Below are positions 62,701-64,000 of a stretch of DNA of 64,000 nucleotides, in pieces. The notes under the pieces are model-generated. The model searched no databases and was not told the DNA's origin. It saw only the letters and a list, made by a program, of their open reading frames with translations. Numbering within the stretch: position 1 is the stretch's first letter; each line of letters opens with the position of its first letter. Source of the DNA: Streptomyces sp. GSL17-111 (GTDB lineage Bacteria > Actinomycetota > Actinomycetes > Streptomycetales > Streptomycetaceae); assembly GCF_037911585.1 (NCBI RefSeq), contig NZ_JBAJNS010000001.1:624001-688000 (forward strand), given 5' to 3'. The position numbers and the translations under genes were made by a program.

Positions 62701-64000
62701 CCAGCGTCCGTCCGCGCGGCGGGCCGCTCGGGCGCGGCGGCGAGCACCACGTGCGCGTTGGTGCCGCCGCCACCGAACGAGCTGATCCCGGAGAGGCGTT
62801 CGGCCCGTGGCTGGATCCACGGGGTGTTCTCGGACACCACGAAGAACGGCGAACTCTCCAGTCGCAGTGCCGGGTTGGGAGAGGTGAAGTTCAGCGTGGC
62901 AGGGATCAAACCGTGCTCCAGCGCCATGGCCGCCTTCATCAGCCCTGGCAGGCCGGCCGCGGTGTCCAGGTGGCCGATGTTGGACTTCACCGATCCCAGG
63001 CCTATCTCCCGCCCGGTTCCGGCGCCGAACACCTGCGTGAGCGCGCTGACCTCGATGGCGTCGCCGAGCGCGGTGCCGGTGCCGTGCGCCTCCAGGTACC
63101 CGATGTCGTCCGGTGCGATCCCAGCCGTCCGCTGCGCCGTGCGGACCACGTCGGCTTGGCCCTCGGCGCTGGGGGCCAGGTAGCCGGCCCGGAGAGCGCC
63201 GTCGTTGTTGACCGCGCTGCCCTTGACCACCGCACAGATCGGGTCGCCGTCGGCCAGCGCGTCCCGCAGGCGGCGCAGCAGTACGACGCCCGCGCCGCTG
63301 CCGCCCACGGTGCCGCGCGCCGCCGCGTCGAACGGGCGGCACACGCCGTCCGGGGACAGGAAGCCGCCTTCCTCGTACACGTAGCCGCGGCGCAGCGGGA
63401 AGTGCACCCCGGCCGCACCGGCGAGCGCCATGTCGCTCTCTCCGGTGAGCAGCGATTGGCAGGCCAGATGGAGCGTCACCAGGCCGGTGGAGCAGGCGGT
63501 CTGCACACCGATGCTGGGTCCGCGGAGGCCGAGGCGGTGCGAGACCCGTGTGCAGAGGTGGTCGCTCTGCGTGGCGATGAACGCCTGAAGCGGGGCGAGT
63601 TCGGTGAGCAGGCTGGAACTGCGGGCCAGGTTCTCGCTGAAGTAGGAGCTGAGTCGGTTGCCCGCGTACAGGGCCATGCCCGCGCCACCGAAGCAGCCGA
63701 TCCGTGCGTCGCCGAGCCGTTGCGGGTCGTACCCGGCCCGTTCGAGGGCGTCCCAGACGCACTCGAGGAAGAGCCGGTGCTGGGGGTCGGTGATCCGCGC
63801 CTCGGCGGGCGGGATCCGGAACAGCCCGGGGTCGAAGTCCTCGGCGCCTTCCAGGTAACCCGCGGACGGCACGTAGTCGGGGTGGCGCACCACGTCGGGG
63901 TCGACGCCGGCGGCGAGGAGTTCGTCGGGGGTGAAGGTCCGAATCGAGGAGACCCCGCCGGTGAGGTTGGCCCAGAACTGCTCGGGCGTGTTCGCGCCCG
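59724..64000 (-). CDS. Type I modular polyketide synthase, KS-AT-KR-ACP (5' truncated by the window edge)
   Basis: 1424 codons visible; the frame is open to base 64000. Ketosynthase: active Cys in VQTACSTG (codon 63492-63494), His in EAHGTGTA and NIGHLDTA. Acyltransferase: nucleophile GHSLGEYAAA, and HAFH in TTHAFHTSAVD, the malonyl-CoA signature. No dehydratase or enoylreductase. Ketoreductase: NADPH loop TGGAGALGARVL, LDD in HTAGVLDDATL (B-type stereochemistry), Ser in CFSSITATLG, Tyr in AAYAAANAAMDA. Acyl carrier: LGLDSLLGL with phosphopantetheine Ser at codon 59850-59852; the protein ends ~40 residues later without thioesterase or docking helix. One C2-extending, beta-hydroxy-forming module is predicted. 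KS style (FRIPPAEARITDPQHRLFLE) recalls hybrid NRPS-PKS clusters. Confidence 0.95.
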   Translation of the reverse strand, partial: GANTPEQFWANLTGGVSSIRTFTPDELLAAGVDPDVVRHPDYVPSAGYLEGAEDFDPGLFRIPPAEARITDPQHRLFLECVWDALERAGYDPQRLGDARIGCFGGAGMALYAGNRLSSYFSENLARSSSLLTELAPLQAFIATQSDHLCTRVSHRLGLRGPSIGVQTACSTGLVTLHLACQSLLTGESDMALAGAAGVHFPLRRGYVYEEGGFLSPDGVCRPFDAAARGTVGGSGAGVVLLRRLRDALADGDPICAVVKGSAVNNDGALRAGYLAPSAEGQADVVRTAQRTAGIAPDDIGYLEAHGTGTALGDAIEVSALTQVFGAGTGREIGLGSVKSNIGHLDTAAGLPGLMKAAMALEHGLIPATLNFTSPNPALRLESSPFFVVSENTPWIQPRAERLSGISSFGGGGTNAHVVLAAAPERPAARTDAGPYLLTLSARSSDGLRQQAEAYADHVAATEQDPADVCVTARTARPAFAHRAAVAAPDADTLVERLRTLARHDVTADRAAPTGDRQPVFLYSGQGGALAETAWALYQQVPAFRSGLDACLRELGEAGPALLELLRTDAPALHTEARWAQLGLFCFQYALTGVWTSAGVHPAAVLGHSLGEYAAACAAGVLDLPDALRLVTARGRLMDELCPAGSLLAVMESEERVRDVLVRTAVPAEIAVVNGERAVVVGGPADALAKITAELGTETVTTAVHTTHAFHTSAVDPMREEFERAVDGVRFREPRVPFVSSMAGGAGLSAADPAYWVRQVRETVRFGDALESLLDGHRLFLEIGPAAVLSGHGRSSGADAAFVSSLQRRRGRAGALTQAAARLYALGTPVDTSRFGARGSGRRVLIPTSHRVRERYWIDPGPAAQTVTPEAASITDGTLFHGRTVWESAPGPFTETTSDLSWTVLGSPDNPVAVRLAEAIRTHTGSCELQAPGEAPPSGTPGTLAAGVVCVPDPTVGPAPVGLPDCVATVAALLRGYADGTTAAPRRLVLLTTRAQSTDAAPDPAHAALWGLARSARTELTETAIHCVDTDGGPFDAGLVADLVGGVDAEVAYRDGVRLLARLGPVAGQPALPRLDPDATYLVTGGAGALGARVLRRLYELGARHLVALGRTAGGAGIGETILEELRADGLDLLRAQVDVTEPAQLESLLTYVASAYPPVRGIVHTAGVLDDATLANLTPDALARVLAPKLDGTRHLDRLTERLDLDFFVCFSSITATLGAPAQAAYAAANAAMDAVAAGRRARGQRAASVQWGPWSGGGMHTALGERSRSIGRGLGELSPEQGMSVLDRVLAAPSDTTLAAQLRVPHADADPVAFARQLTDPPAEGAIPPAAGAVAADLRALRPWQRAARMIDYVSSAVATLLGEEVGALDTETPFIELGLDSLLGLRLGSRLRQDLAIRLSPTYSFDYPTIEELSSHLVELIE

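Noticed and set aside
1..64000. CRISPR arrays, tRNA or rRNA genes, insertion sequences
   Set aside because: Looked for regularly spaced repeats, cloverleaf-like T-loop sequences and transposase motifs; none found by eye.

Overview
The window is a very GC-rich actinobacterial chromosome segment, almost certainly from a Streptomyces species. The evidence is strong third-position G/C in every gene, many GTG starts, leaderless-looking promoters (a -10 hexamer ending 6-7 nt before the start codon), and streptomycete-type neighbourhoods such as ROK regulator / xylose ABC / NgcEFG, DUF3000-hemE, and FadAB-RNase D. About 41 protein genes are supported. I recognised no tRNA, rRNA, CRISPR array or insertion sequence.

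Layout. 1-7800 (+): an assimilatory sulfate operon (sulfite reductase, small Zn-ribbon protein, cysH, cysC, cysD, cysN), followed by an SsuBC-type ABC transporter without a substrate-binding gene and a sirohydrochlorin-ferrochelatase-like gene that would supply siroheme to the reductase. 7948-8928: a reductase/epimerase-like SDR. 8972-17061: a cell-surface glycopolymer locus with two large GT2 / CDP-glycerol-polymerase fusion proteins (742 and 1454 aa) and a divergent CDP-alcohol phosphatidyltransferase. The 11.4-17 kb part is visibly less GC-rich than its surroundings. 17292-25859: a HEPN/DUF5919 protein, then glycogen debranching (glgX) and the TreY/TreZ trehalose route, with an FHA protein between treZ and treY. 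25975-27788: msrB and murC. 27877-31777: a two-component system divergent from an FtsX/LolD-like ABC pair. 31752-35326: a conserved hypothetical, a RibD-C reductase, a ZapE-like ATPase and a lipoprotein polysaccharide deacetylase. 35330-38530 (-): hemE, hemY/cgoX and chdC (hemQ), the coproporphyrin-dependent heme branch. 38632-46737: DUF3000, an atypical response regulator, RNase D, the fadA-fadB beta-oxidation operon, galE and a NYN/PIN-like protein. 46791-50507 (-): a membrane glycosyltransferase and dxs. 50728-59177 (-): two sugar importers, xylFGH and ngcEFG, with a Rok7B7-type ROK regulator between them. 59724-64000 (-): the 3' part of a type I modular polyketide synthase (KS-AT-KR-ACP), the edge of a biosynthetic gene cluster running off the window.

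Regulation visible in the sequence: a DasR-operator-like 16-mer overlaps the -10 of the ngcE promoter; a ROK-operator-like 13-mer lies upstream of xylF; hairpins sit directly behind both binding-protein genes; and long perfect hairpins end several transcription units. The most noteworthy items are the multidomain surface-polymer synthases, the sugar-uptake regulatory architecture, the receiver domain with Glu at the phosphorylation position, the HEPN protein, and the truncated PKS.
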